Assembly: GCA_964342385.1 (NCBI GenBank)
Contig: CAYFGP010000125.1
Span: forward strand, 1 to 19,048
Length of the DNA stretch: 19,048 nt
Direction: 5' to 3'
Origin: Oceanospirillum sp964342385
GTDB lineage: Bacteria; Pseudomonadota; Gammaproteobacteria; Pseudomonadales; Halomonadaceae
The position numbers were made by a program, and so were the translations under genes. Below are positions 7,155 to 13,937 of this stretch, piece by piece (position 1 is the first letter of the stretch; each line of letters opens with the position of its first letter). The notes under the pieces are model-generated. The model did not search any database. It was not told the origin of the DNA and saw only the letters and a program-made list of their open reading frames with translations.

Positions 7155-8021
7155 ATGGCCAGTCTGCATTTGTCTTTTTTGATTGTTGTCATTACTTGTT
7201 TCTTGACCACATTTTCTCTGTTTAGCCACGGGGCTGTGACTCAGCCTGATCAGGTCACAGGCATTAGCCAATCTGGTAGCAAAAAGCTGCTGGTGATTGG
7301 TGAAGAGTTTGCGCCTTACGAGTTTGTACAGGATGGCAAGGTTGTCGGTATCGATATAGATATCTGCAACCGTATCTTTGCCAAACTGGGCTACGACGTT
7401 GAATACCGCATTATGCCGTGGAAACGGGCCTGGTATTACGTGGAAAAAGGGTTGGCCGATGTGATTTTGACCACCAGTCGCAAAACAGCACGTGAGCCTT
7501 TTGTCTGGTATCCCCAAGAGGATATGTGGCAAGGGGACTTTGTTTTCTTTTATAAGAAAGGGCGTTTTAAGCCAGAACATCTGGATCTGAATTATGCCAA
7601 AGCACAAGGTCTGAGTGTGGGCATTATTCAGGGTAACTCCTACCATCAGAGTTTCTGGCAGCAGTTTCCTTACGGGAATGGGCGTAATACCTTTCAGGGT
7701 GATCTGGCCCGAGCCACTCTGCATCCGCAGTTGTATCCGGTGGAGACGTTAAAACAGAATTTGCTAAAAGTGGCCAGTGGTCGGATTGATGTCACGGTGG
7801 CCAATCAAACCTATGGCATGTATACCGCTAAGCTGTTGGGGGTGGCCGATCAGTTGGCGTATTCCAGTAACCCCTTGTACAGCAAACGCTATCCTGCAGC
7901 CTTTATCAAACGCTCAGCACACCCTGATATCCAACAGATCTCTGCCGCGTTTGACCGGGAATTGGCTACATTTAAACAAACAAAGGAATATCAAAATATT
8001 ATCGCTAAATGGCTGAATTAG
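7155..8021 (+). CDS. Periplasmic substrate-binding protein (SBP_bac_3 / PBPb type), orphan
   Basis: From ATG 7155 the protein has 288 residues; AGGTG sits just ahead of it, while an in-frame GTG 7149 has a poorer site. An N-terminal signal peptide (hydrophobic LSFLIVVITCFLTTFSLF, cleavage near SHGA) precedes a type-II binding-protein fold: KLLVIGEEFAPYEFVQDG, VVGIDIDICNRIFAKLGY and PWKRAWYYVEKGLADVILTTSRKTARE are hallmarks of amino-acid-type binding proteins. No permease or ATPase gene is nearby. Instead its TAG stop directly abuts the ATG of a membrane GGDEF-EAL gene, so the two are probably translationally coupled and act together. It likely captures a small polar ligand and presents it to the periplasmic domain of that protein. 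Ligand identity cannot be read from the sequence. Confidence 0.9.
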   Translation: MASLHLSFLIVVITCFLTTFSLFSHGAVTQPDQVTGISQSGSKKLLVIGEEFAPYEFVQDGKVVGIDIDICNRIFAKLGYDVEYRIMPWKRAWYYVEKGLADVILTTSRKTAREPFVWYPQEDMWQGDFVFFYKKGRFKPEHLDLNYAKAQGLSVGIIQGNSYHQSFWQQFPYGNGRNTFQGDLARATLHPQLYPVETLKQNLLKVASGRIDVTVANQTYGMYTAKLLGVADQLAYSSNPLYSKRYPAAFIKRSAHPDIQQISAAFDRELATFKQTKEYQNIIAKWLN

Positions 8022-9968
8022 ATGCGTACTATTACCTCTAAACTGATCCTTTCATCTGTACTTTTTGCCATCTTAACCACGGGGATTTACACCGGGTTAA
8101 CTCTGATGGCAACGGTCAGTAGTGTGCGCATGGAATTTCAACAGAGTATTGATCGTTTTAAACATGTCCACCAGCCCTCCCTGGAAGAAGCGATCTGGAA
8201 CTTTAACGATAACCAGGTTCAGCAGATTATTGATGGTGTCACGACCTCTTCTTATATCAAACGGGTTGAGGTTGAAGCTCTGCCTTATATGGATCTGGAA
8301 TCGGGTGTCATGCCGATGGATTCCAAATTTATCTCCTTGCCACTCAATCGTGAGGATCAGCAGATCGCTTTTATCCGACTGTACCTGGATGAGAGTGTGC
8401 TGGAAGAGGGCATTAAGGATGAAGTAATTGATGCGCTCTATTTCCTGCTGATTTTCCTGCCTTTGCAGGCACTGGCAATCTTCTTTGTTGTTAAGTGGTC
8501 GGTACTGAATGGTTTGCAGTTGGTGACCAGTAAGATCTCTCAGCTCTCCTTTGATCGTATCGGCCAGCAGATCAGTTTTCCCCGTCGTCAGCCCTATGAG
8601 ATCGAACTGATTAAAGACAGTATTAATGATCTCAGTGAACGGCTGGAGCATGAACAGGCCAAAGCAGTGGCTTATCAGCTGAAGCTGGAAGAGGAGTCCA
8701 ACTATGACTCTATCACCCGTTTACCTAACCGGAAAAACTGTCAGAGTTATCTGAAAAAGCATCTGGCAGATAATGATCTGGATTCTCTGTTTGTGGTGCA
8801 TGTGGATTTTATCAACTTTAAATCCATCAACAGTTTGCACGGCAATGCCGCCGGGGATGAGTTTCTGGTAGCAACAAAAACAGCCATTGAAAACCTCTAC
8901 GCCAGAGATTTTTATATCTCTCGTTATGGCAATGATCGTTTTGTGCTGCTCAACAAAGCACCCATCACCGAAGGTAATATGGTCACCATTGCCGGACGTT
9001 TGAAAAAGCGCCTGGAGGATATGTTTCAGCTGCGGGAATCCGGCGTTGCGGTATCCCTATCGGCCGCAATTGGTATTGCGCAGTATCCGAAAGATTTTAC
9101 CAACGCAGAGCAGCTGTTGTTGAGTGCTGAGCGTATGGCCAAGCTGTCGAAGAAAAATGCTCAGGTGGTGTTTTATCAGGGTACGTTGGATAAAGAGATT
9201 AACGATCGGGATCGTATTCGTCACTTACTGTTCCAGGCCGTACAAAACAAAGACTTTTTTCTTAATTACCAACCCATCGTTAATATTAATACCGGTCAGG
9301 TTTCCGGCTATGAGGCGTTAATTCGCTGGTACAGTTCAGAGATCGGTTTTGTGCCCCCTGACTCTTTTATCGGTATTGCGGAAGACGAGGGTATGATTAT
9401 CCCGATCGAGCAATGGGTGATCCGTCAGGCGTGTCAGGATATCGCTCGCTTATCCGAGCAAGAAGGACGACCAATCAATGTCGCCATTAACGTTTCCTAT
9501 CTGCATTTTATTGCTGATTCCTTTATCGATACCCTGAAACGAGCATTAGATGATGCGGGTGTTTCACCTTCTCAAATTGAGGTAGAGCTGACCGAGCGGG
9601 TACTGGCAGAAGACGGTAAACAGCTGGAGATGAAGATGCGTTACCTGAAGTCCATGGGGATTAAAATCTCCATTGATGACTTTGGTACCGGCTATTCTGC
9701 CTTGAATTACATTAAAGATTTCTCTTTTGATCTGCTCAAGATCGATAAATCCTTTGTGCAGTCGATGTTATCCAATGAGAAGAACCAGGCGTTGGTGAAA
9801 AATATTATCCGTCTGGCTCATGATCTGGAAATTGAGGTGATAGCGGAAGGCATTGAGCTGGATGAGCAGTATCAAAAACTAAAACTGTTTAACTGCAACT
9901 ATGGCCAGGGTTATCTGCTCAGTAAACCGATGAAGTTTGATGATCTGAAACCGGGTGTCCGCTTTTAA
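8022..9968 (+). CDS. Membrane protein with degenerate GGDEF and intact EAL: probable c-di-GMP phosphodiesterase
   Basis: A 648-residue protein. TM1 (about 8-30) and TM2 (138-163) enclose a ~105-residue periplasmic domain (EEAIWNFNDNQVQQIIDG); a HAMP-like linker to about 215 follows. The GGDEF domain (about 225-388) keeps its fold, but the active-site loop reads YGNDRF (GNDRF at 303-307), so cyclase activity is unlikely, though GTP binding may remain. The AGDEF at 277-281 is the conserved AGDxxL helix, not the active site. The EAL domain is complete: YEALIRW (431-433), INVSYLH, ELTERV, DDFGTGYSA (552-557), KIDKSFV, AEGIE (609-612), GQGYLLSKP. It should hydrolyse c-di-GMP under control of the periplasmic domain. 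It starts on the base after the binding-protein stop. Confidence 0.93.
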   Translation: MRTITSKLILSSVLFAILTTGIYTGLTLMATVSSVRMEFQQSIDRFKHVHQPSLEEAIWNFNDNQVQQIIDGVTTSSYIKRVEVEALPYMDLESGVMPMDSKFISLPLNREDQQIAFIRLYLDESVLEEGIKDEVIDALYFLLIFLPLQALAIFFVVKWSVLNGLQLVTSKISQLSFDRIGQQISFPRRQPYEIELIKDSINDLSERLEHEQAKAVAYQLKLEEESNYDSITRLPNRKNCQSYLKKHLADNDLDSLFVVHVDFINFKSINSLHGNAAGDEFLVATKTAIENLYARDFYISRYGNDRFVLLNKAPITEGNMVTIAGRLKKRLEDMFQLRESGVAVSLSAAIGIAQYPKDFTNAEQLLLSAERMAKLSKKNAQVVFYQGTLDKEINDRDRIRHLLFQAVQNKDFFLNYQPIVNINTGQVSGYEALIRWYSSEIGFVPPDSFIGIAEDEGMIIPIEQWVIRQACQDIARLSEQEGRPINVAINVSYLHFIADSFIDTLKRALDDAGVSPSQIEVELTERVLAEDGKQLEMKMRYLKSMGIKISIDDFGTGYSALNYIKDFSFDLLKIDKSFVQSMLSNEKNQALVKNIIRLAHDLEIEVIAEGIELDEQYQKLKLFNCNYGQGYLLSKPMKFDDLKPGVRF

Positions 9969-10041
9969 GGGCGAGGTTTTAAAGGATCCGGCTTAAACAG
10001 GCTGTTCTATAGGACTCAGCTGAAAGATATTGTGCTAAAGT

Positions 10042-10070
10042 GCCCCATTAAGAGAGTGGCTTAATGGGGC
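10042..10070. terminator. Hairpin between convergent genes, possible bidirectional terminator
   Basis: GCCCCATTAAG (10042-10052) and CTTAATGGGGC (10060-10070) make a perfect 11-bp stem with a 7-nt loop, placed between the ends of the EAL gene (9968) and the second chemoreceptor gene (10107). Neither strand shows a clear U-tract after the stem, so termination efficiency is uncertain, but the location and strength fit a shared terminator. Confidence 0.5.
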
Positions 10071-10106
10071 CCTGCTAAATAACAGAGATGGGAATCAGGG
10101 GCTAAT

Positions 10107-11582
10107 TTAGCCCGCCTGAACTCCATGCTTTTCAATCACCATCTTATCCAGGTTTTCAATCACGCCATCACTGGCTTGCTCGACACTGGAGAAGGATTCA
10201 AACAGCTGTTGCTGTACTTGGGAGCTTTGTTCCCAATCGCCTGTTAGGGTATCCAGTGCCTGTTGCATCGACTGATGAACCCGGTGATGTGGTGCATCCA
10301 CCGCTTTATAAGCTTGTAGATGGCCAAAGTCCTGCTGTGATTCATTCGACTCAATCCATTGACCCAGACGACAGCTATGTTGATCCACCCGTGCTGCTTG
10401 AGCATTGACAGAATCCAGTCCCAAGTTTACGGCGGTGTAGCCGTGTTGTTTGTAGATAAAGTGATCCATTTTGGCTAGCGAAGCAAAGCTGACATCATGA
10501 ATATAGCTGATGCGGGTCAGGGCGCTGTCTGATGCTGATGCGACCCGGTTGAAGCGAACTTCAAACTGATCCAAATTCTCAAGCGTAGTACTGGATAGGT
10601 TTCGAATAGCATCTGTATTGGACAGCATAGAGGAAAACTCCTGCTTCAGTGCATCCATCACCTGGGCAATCTCCGCTGAGGCCTTTCTGGAGTCTTCCGC
10701 CAAGCTACGTACCTCATCGGCCACAATAGAAAAACCGCGACCATGCTCACCGGCACGAGCGGCTTCAATGGCGGCATTCAGTGCCAGCAGATTGGTTTGA
10801 TCCGCAATCGAGGTGATCAAGTTAACCGAGGTGGATACCTGCTCCTGGTGCTCGTTGACCACTTCAACAGCACGTACGGTTTGATCAATCGTATCTGCTA
10901 ATTGGCCAAAATGAGTTTTCATCTCGTTCAGAGCGGCAATGCTGCTGTGAGCAGATTGGGCATTTTCCACTGACAGACTTTCAAGTTCTTCAGAAGCGGC
11001 GACGATACCCAGCATATCTTTCTGACTGGTGGTCAGATTTTTCAACAGGTTTTCCGCATTTAGGTTACCCAGTTTGGAGAGTAGGTTATTGCGTTTCTCG
11101 TGTTTGCTGTTTTCCAGCAGAATATCCAGCGACTGGTTACCTTTTTTCAGCGCTTCTTTGTAAGCGCCATGCAAGCCTGAAGTCTGCATCTTACGGTAGA
11201 ACTTGCCTTCACTGGCAAACTGCAGAGCGGTGGATTGTTCACGGAAACAGGTTTCCAGCTGATCCAGCATATTATTGAAGTGCCAACACACCCGGCCTAA
11301 CTCATCATCACGCCCGATATGGGTTATACGGGAACCCAGCTTACCGTCACTGATCTCCTGAGCAATGCGGGTGATCTCACTCAAAGGACTCAAGGCTTGT
11401 TTCAGGCTACGCAGATAGAGAAAACCACTGCCCATACCGAATACCATCAACAAGACAAACCAAGCCCAATCCATAGCTTTACCACCATGGGAGATCACAC
11501 CAATCAGACCGGCTATGGCGAGCAGTACATTCAGAAAAACAACCACGTAGGTTGCTTTAGAGAGATAGGATAAATTCTTCAT
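10107..11582 (-). CDS. Chemoreceptor (MCP) with C-terminal CZB zinc-binding domain, second copy
   Basis: A 491-residue paralogue of the receptor at 2502-4112. Two membrane helices (about 10-31 and 38-57) flank a very short loop. A HAMP domain (about 58-115) and the MCP coiled coil follow, with tip SIADQTNLLALNAAIEAARAG (about 258-278) and GRGFSIVADEVRSLAEDSRKA. The CZB domain covers about 368-485 with predicted zinc ligands H374, C404 (SCRLGQWI), H432 and H436 (PHHRVH). The Gln/His tail of the first receptor is missing; this one ends at GVQAG. The upstream PAS gene overlaps the start by 26 nt, pointing to tight translational coupling. CZB receptors respond to zinc or to oxidants such as HOCl in studied cases; here the input is inferred. 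Confidence 0.95.
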   Translation of the reverse strand: MKNLSYLSKATYVVVFLNVLLAIAGLIGVISHGGKAMDWAWFVLLMVFGMGSGFLYLRSLKQALSPLSEITRIAQEISDGKLGSRITHIGRDDELGRVCWHFNNMLDQLETCFREQSTALQFASEGKFYRKMQTSGLHGAYKEALKKGNQSLDILLENSKHEKRNNLLSKLGNLNAENLLKNLTTSQKDMLGIVAASEELESLSVENAQSAHSSIAALNEMKTHFGQLADTIDQTVRAVEVVNEHQEQVSTSVNLITSIADQTNLLALNAAIEAARAGEHGRGFSIVADEVRSLAEDSRKASAEIAQVMDALKQEFSSMLSNTDAIRNLSSTTLENLDQFEVRFNRVASASDSALTRISYIHDVSFASLAKMDHFIYKQHGYTAVNLGLDSVNAQAARVDQHSCRLGQWIESNESQQDFGHLQAYKAVDAPHHRVHQSMQQALDTLTGDWEQSSQVQQQLFESFSSVEQASDGVIENLDKMVIEKHGVQAG

Positions 11583-12075
11583 AACTGGTATTTAGCTCAT
11601 TGAGTTTGGATGTTAGCAGACCCAAAGACGCATCGATCGCATCTTTAGCCCCGACACGCTTCTCCTCAGCTAGCATGGCCGCATAGATATCTGTCATCAG
11701 TGCCACGGCTTCTTTTTTAGGCCGACGACGTACCGAGAAATAACCGTTGATCTGTCCACGCTCATCAAAGTCCGGGGTCACATTGGCAAATACCCAGTAG
11801 TAACTGCCGTCTTTGGCCATATTTTTCACGTAAGCAAAACACTCATTACCTTGCTTGATGGTCTCCCACAGGAAATAAAATACGCCTCTGGGCATATCCG
11901 GATGACGGATAATATTGTGCTGAGCGCCTAGCAGTTCCTCCTCCTGATAACCGGAGAGCTCCAGAAAAATCTCGTTGCAGTAGGTAATGCGACCTTTGGT
12001 ATCGGTCTTGGAAACCACAAAGTCGCCTTCTTTAAGCACGCGCTCGTGGTCGATTGGAGTAATCTTTCTTTTCAT
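11557..12075 (-). CDS. Aer-like PAS sensor protein, second copy
   Basis: ATG 12075 is chosen because MKRKITPIDHERVLKEGDF lines up with the first PAS paralogue; the frame extends to a TTG at 12105, but that adds an unaligned MLDPRSGCFS without a ribosome binding site. The 172-residue protein is a single PAS domain plus tail. Key Aer positions are kept at the same numbering: N34 (YCNEIF), R57, H58, D60 (IIRHPDMPRGVF), and YYWVFANVTPDFDERG. It should bind FAD and pass redox or energy state to the membrane receptor encoded by the overlapping next gene. Divergence from the first PAS lies mostly in the C-terminal tail, probably the region that selects its own receptor. Flavin binding is inferred. 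Confidence 0.9.
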   Translation of the reverse strand: MKRKITPIDHERVLKEGDFVVSKTDTKGRITYCNEIFLELSGYQEEELLGAQHNIIRHPDMPRGVFYFLWETIKQGNECFAYVKNMAKDGSYYWVFANVTPDFDERGQINGYFSVRRRPKKEAVALMTDIYAAMLAEEKRVGAKDAIDASLGLLTSKLNELNTSYEEFILSL

Positions 12076-12453
12076 TGAGAAGCAGCCTGATCTTGGGTCG
12101 AGCAAATTTGGATATTACGAAATCACGGGTCGCCTGACTGTGTGATCACTGAACGTGTTATTTCACTGCACTGTTTCATGACACTTTAAAATATAGCAGT
12201 TGATGTCAGGTATTTATTGGATGTTATTAGGATTGATTCTATTTAAACATAACAAGCTAAATGCATGCATCTATAAAAGATTGAGCTTTATCAAGGCTAA
12301 AGCGGATAAAAAACGATTGAAGTAAAAGCGATAGCTTTGCTTGGAGATAAGGCGAAATTTTAATAAAAGCACTGTTGTATTTTCCGCTTAGGATGAGGGG
12401 AATATAGCTCTATTTTGTAAAGAAAGTTTTGTTTTTGTACAGACTTACACACT
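12076..12453. other. Gene-free stretch upstream of the second PAS/receptor operon
   Basis: This AT-rich stretch should hold the promoter for the leftward PAS gene, but no sigma-54 or sigma-28 match was found on the minus strand and no open frame has a recognisable product. The last ~35 bases (from about 12416: AAAGAAAGTTTTG, then ACAGACTTACAC) look like the decayed 3-prime end of another unit of the 84-bp repeat that follows. Confidence 0.5.
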
Positions 12454-12537
12454 TACACAAAAGTATTTCGATGTTCTTCAGCAAACGACTAAAGAATGTG
12501 GCCATCTGCTAAAGAGAAACTTTTGTGTGAGTGCTTA
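12454..12537 (+). repeat. 84-bp palindrome-ended repeat, copy B
   Basis: Aligns without gaps to copy A at 2301-2384 with 13 mismatches in 84, clustered in the centre. The arms CACTTACACAAAAGT (12450-12464) and ACTTTTGTGTGAGTG (12519-12533) pair over 15 bp with one G-T wobble, so the folded stem is longer than in copy A. The loop region contains TTCGATGTTCTTCAGC. Copy C begins on its last two bases. Confidence 0.75.
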
Positions 12538-12619
12538 CACAAGAGAGTTTCGATATTCTTCGGTCTGCAGCTGGAGAGCGAAGTGTTGTGTTATAGAGAA
12601 ACGTTTATCTGAGTGCTGA
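12536..12619 (+). repeat. 84-bp repeat, copy C, in tandem with copy B
   Basis: Starts two bases before copy B ends, giving a tandem step of 82 bp, and is again 84 bp long. It keeps TACACAA at the left, TTTCGATATTCTTC inside, GAGAAAC and GAGTGCTGA at the right, but the centre differs and the terminal arms no longer pair well. It ends ten nt from the stop codon of the histidine kinase gene (12629), so it lies at the 3-prime end of that operon. Confidence 0.6.
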
Positions 12620-12628
12620 GAGGGCTAT

Positions 12629-13918
12629 TTAATGGTGTTCGGGTCTTATCTGAGCCGGAAATGTTACGGTAAAACAGGTGCCTTGGCCCAAGGTGCTTTC
12701 CGGCTTAAGGGTGCCATTTAAACCCTGGGTGGCCAGATTAAATGCAATATGCAGCCCTAATCCTGAACCGCCCTGATTGCGTCGGGTAGTAAAGAAGGGC
12801 ACGAAAATCTGTTTTAACACCGCCTGCTCTATACCCCGGCCATTATCTTCTACTTGAAGCACAATCTGCTGCTTAGATTTAGATAGTGCTATCGGTTCAC
12901 CTTGTACGGTGGGATGTGCTTGAGGTTGAGGCTGAGATTGAGATTGCTGCTTGGCTCGTATGGTAATGGTCCCCGGTTCTTGGTCGATAAAAGCATGTTC
13001 GATGGCGTTAACGACCAGATTTGTCAGAATCTGTGAGATCGCCCCAGGGCTGGTATAGACCTGTAGGTCGGCCTCAATCTGCAGTCGTAGCTGATGGGGT
13101 GAGTTTTTTAGCTTGGGTGAGAGGCTTAATAGCACTTCGTGGCAATATTTACCCAGATCAAAACGACGCAAGGCATCGGTGGATTGATCCACGGCCACCT
13201 GTTTAAAACTTTGAATCAGGTGGCTGGCTCTGTCAATATTAGCCACCATAAACCCCACAGAACGATTAGCCGCTTCGGTGTATTTGGTGACCTGGGAGCG
13301 TTTAACACTGCCTGAAGCCATCATCAAATCAAAGTCGCGGGTTTTCTCCTCCAGCGCTGTCGCAGCCGTTAATGCGATACCGATGGGGGTATTGATCTCG
13401 TGGGCTACACCGGCCACCAGCCCGCCCAGATAGGCCATCTTCTCATTTTCGATCAACATCTCTTGGGCATTAGCCAATTGCTGGTGTGCTTCTTTAACTT
13501 GCCGCATAGCATTTTTCATCAGGGCCAAACCACTGACATAACCCAGATAACGGCCCCGTTTGGTGACTAGAATTCCCTCGTCTAATGCCTTTGGGCTGTG
13601 CTGAGTCACTCGATTGCTCACCTCACTCACGAGCTCATGATCGTCTACCACAAAGGGAGCTTCATTCATCAGAAAGGTGACGGGCTTTCTGGCATTTAAC
13701 TCACGACCAAACTTACTCAGATAGCGTTCCTGAAATACGATCCGGGTGATAATACCTACCGGCCTATGATTGTGTACCACAGGCAGGGCGGTGATTTCGG
13801 TTTGATGAAACAGGTGTTCGATGGCAGCACAAACGCTGTTGTCTTCAATCACCGGCACAGCTTCACAGATTTGAGCAATGGTGATTTGACGGGGACTATT
13901 TAATGGCGCCTGGGTCAT
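12629..13918 (-). CDS. Cytoplasmic histidine kinase with N-terminal CBS-domain pair
   Basis: A 429-residue protein with no membrane segment. Residues about 10-145 form two CBS motifs (ALPVVHNHRPVGIITRIVF; DEGILVTKRGRYLGYVSGLAL), which bind adenine nucleotides in other proteins and here may sense ATP/AMP or c-di-AMP-type ligands. A coiled coil (136-160) leads to the dimerisation helix with phospho-acceptor H173 (GLVAGVAHEINTPIGIA). The ATPase shows N box LTNLVVNAIEHAF, G1 VEDNGRGIEQ, F box FVPFFTTRR and G2 GGSGLGLHIAF. Between N and G1 boxes sits a low-complexity insert QSQSQPQPQAHP. It begins 19 nt after the stop of the response-regulator gene, so it is very likely the cognate kinase of that REC-DUF3369-GGDEF-EAL protein. 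Confidence 0.92.
   Translation of the reverse strand: MTQAPLNSPRQITIAQICEAVPVIEDNSVCAAIEHLFHQTEITALPVVHNHRPVGIITRIVFQERYLSKFGRELNARKPVTFLMNEAPFVVDDHELVSEVSNRVTQHSPKALDEGILVTKRGRYLGYVSGLALMKNAMRQVKEAHQQLANAQEMLIENEKMAYLGGLVAGVAHEINTPIGIALTAATALEEKTRDFDLMMASGSVKRSQVTKYTEAANRSVGFMVANIDRASHLIQSFKQVAVDQSTDALRRFDLGKYCHEVLLSLSPKLKNSPHQLRLQIEADLQVYTSPGAISQILTNLVVNAIEHAFIDQEPGTITIRAKQQSQSQPQPQAHPTVQGEPIALSKSKQQIVLQVEDNGRGIEQAVLKQIFVPFFTTRRNQGGSGLGLHIAFNLATQGLNGTLKPESTLGQGTCFTVTFPAQIRPEHH
12921..12950. repeat. Hexanucleotide-type repeat inside the CBS kinase gene
   Basis: Five units of six bases (TGAGGT, TGAGGC, TGAGAT, TGAGAT, TGCTGC) encode the Gln-Ser/Pro alternation of the kinase insert. Because the unit is a multiple of three, copy-number changes would lengthen or shorten the insert without breaking the frame. 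Confidence 0.55.
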
Positions 13919-13937
13919 GACTGGATTGTTGGTCTAC

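Noticed and set aside
7107..7724. 205-codon leftward frame
   Set aside because: Lies entirely antisense to the binding-protein gene, whose signal peptide and conserved motifs are unmistakable.
8097..8651. 184-codon leftward frame
   Set aside because: Antisense shadow of the N-terminal part of the GGDEF-EAL gene; no recognisable domain.
8850..8865. AGDEF in the 8022-9968 protein as the cyclase active site
   Set aside because: It is the conserved AGDxxL helix upstream; the true active-site loop is YGNDRF.
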